Of a stretch of DNA of 64,000 nt, positions 63,307 through 64,000 are shown piece by piece. Origin of the DNA: Salipiger bermudensis (lineage in GTDB: Bacteria; Pseudomonadota; Alphaproteobacteria; Rhodobacterales; Rhodobacteraceae); contig NZ_JAIUZY010000013.1 of the NCBI RefSeq assembly GCF_020171625.1, positions 1 through 64,000 of the forward strand, read 5' to 3'. Both the position numbers and the translations under genes were made by a program. The notes beneath the pieces were generated by a model, which saw only the letters and a program-made list of their open reading frames with translations, was not told the origin of the DNA and did not search any database. Each line of letters begins with the position of its first letter. Within the stretch, counting starts at the first letter, position 1.

Positions 63307-63748
63307 GGCCGACACCAGCCGCGCGCCCGTCCGCCGCAACTGGCAGGGCAGGCGCGCGCATCTTCTTCCCCTAACCAGCACGCCCGCCGGGGCGCCCCGC
63401 CAATACCTCCGGTCAGGCCCGCGCCGCCGACCCCCCTCTGGCTGGGCAGGGGCGCGTGTCTTCTTCCCGTCGTCAGCAATACGCCCGCGGGCCCGCCATG
63501 CGCCACACAAACCCGCGCCGCCAATCCCCCGCCTCTCGCAGCCTGTGGCAGGGGCGCGTCCCCTGTCTTCTCTACGTCGGTAAATACTCCCGCCGGAGGC
63601 AGGCCGGACCGTGCCGATCCTGCACCGCCCGGGCAAGCCTCCCGCCCTAGCCGCTTCCCGCGCCGCGCCGGCCGTGGCAGGATCACGCGCGGGGTGTGCG
63701 GCGATGCAGCCGGGCCGGATGTCATCAGAGTCAGTCATCACAAGGAAC
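63307..63748. repeat. Degenerate ~100-bp tandem array upstream of mscL
   Basis: Three related units begin near 63348, 63446 and 63548. Each has GCAGG(G)GCGCG, then a CTTCTTCCC-like stretch, an (A/C)A(A/G)(T/C)AC(T/G)CCCGCC-type segment and a GCGCCGCC tail. The third unit equals the right half of the dispersed repeat (TAAATACTCCCGCCGGAGGC). The array fills most of the gap. No gene is credible here. Boundaries are approximate. Confidence 0.6.
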
Positions 63749-64000
63749 ATGACCGTGATCAACGAATTCAAGGATTTCATCGCCAAGGGCAATGTCATGG
63801 ACATGGCGGTGGGGATCATCATTGGGGCGGCCTTCACCGCCATCGTGCAGTCGCTCGTCGGCGACATCCTCAACCCGATCATCGCGCTGTTCACCGGCGG
63901 GATCGACTTCAGCGGCTGGTTCTATGCGCTCGACGGCAACACGTATGCTTCGCTCGATGCGGCCACCGAGGCCGGCGCGCCGGTCTTCGCGGTCGGCAAG
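63749..64000 (+). CDS. mscL: Large-conductance mechanosensitive channel MscL (5' part)
   Basis: The first 84 residues of MscL run off the window end. The N-terminal helix [20 protein letters not shown], the gate helix [20 protein letters not shown] and [20 protein letters not shown] match MscL, which opens under membrane tension to release solutes in hypo-osmotic shock. AAGGAAC lies just before the ATG. Confidence 0.95.
   Translation, partial: MTVINEFKDFIAKGNVMDMAVGIIIGAAFTAIVQSLVGDILNPIIALFTGGIDFSGWFYALDGNTYASLDAATEAGAPVFAVGK

Overview
The window is high-GC DNA from an alphaproteobacterium, almost certainly the Rhodobacteraceae (Roseobacter group). The grounds are gene content and gene order. 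petP-petR, a complete ethylmalonyl-CoA (EMC) pathway core (ccr, ecm, mcl2, mch), a 2-oxoglutarate dehydrogenase E2 with two lipoyl domains, sdhA and sdhB separated by two small exported proteins, and a taurine aminotransferase with a TauABC-like transporter all fit that family. The order ccr/ecm ... mcl2-nnrU-DUF1737-mch-sdhCDA..B matches, from memory, the Rhodobacter sphaeroides EMC/TCA region. I see no IS element, prophage, CRISPR array, tRNA or rRNA. The genes look like a vertically inherited housekeeping segment with accessory insertions.

Layout. 0-5.6 kb, minus strand: petP (MarR), petR (OmpR-type regulator), a histone-deacetylase-fold hydrolase, xseB, ispA and dxs, mostly overlapping. 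5.7-6.6 kb: ilvE. 6.6-7.4 kb: non-coding DNA with two copies of a ~187-bp repeat and a partial third. 7.4-9.4 kb: amn and an HU gene. 9.6-10.0 kb: a frameshifted ohrR pseudogene. 10.0-15.6 kb: a taurine module, tpa plus a GNAT gene divergent from tauABC. 15.7-20.6 kb: a zinc-ribbon membrane protein divergent from ftsE-ftsX-plsC-PPOX, then an exported intradiol-dioxygenase-like protein. 20.7-32.2 kb, minus strand: the TCA block mdh, sucC, a small membrane protein, sucD, sucA, sucB, a small protein, two MAPEG proteins and lpd. 33.1-40.6 kb, plus strand: mcl2, nnrU, DUF1737, mch, sdhC, sdhD, sdhA, two small lipoproteins and sdhB. 40.7-47.8 kb: a transglutaminase, small proteins, a five-gene branched-chain-type ABC transporter and a DUF1989 protein. 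47.8-52.7 kb: deoD and an H-NS-like gene, then ecm divergent from ccr. 52.9-55.8 kb: a small protein overlapping a LuxR-type regulator, a RecD-like helicase and a thioesterase. 56.1-62.6 kb, minus strand: ghrA and the cell-shape operon mreB-mreC-mreD-mrdA-rodA. 62.9-64 kb: a YtoQ-family protein and the start of mscL.

How the genes work together. ccr, ecm, mcl2 and mch turn acetyl-CoA-derived C4 units into glyoxylate and C4 acids, which the adjoining sdh, suc and mdh products oxidise. Paired perfect 10-bp palindromes (TGTGATCACA), 20-21 bp apart, lie about 115 bp upstream of both sucC and sdhC. This suggests one unidentified regulator controls both TCA blocks. The ecm-ccr intergenic region carries three CTGCGCTGC motifs that resemble PhaR-type sites, which would fit co-control of the EMC pathway with polyhydroxybutyrate metabolism.

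Limits. All identifications come from reading translated sequence. No database search was run, and starts were chosen by Shine-Dalgarno sites, overlaps and family lengths.
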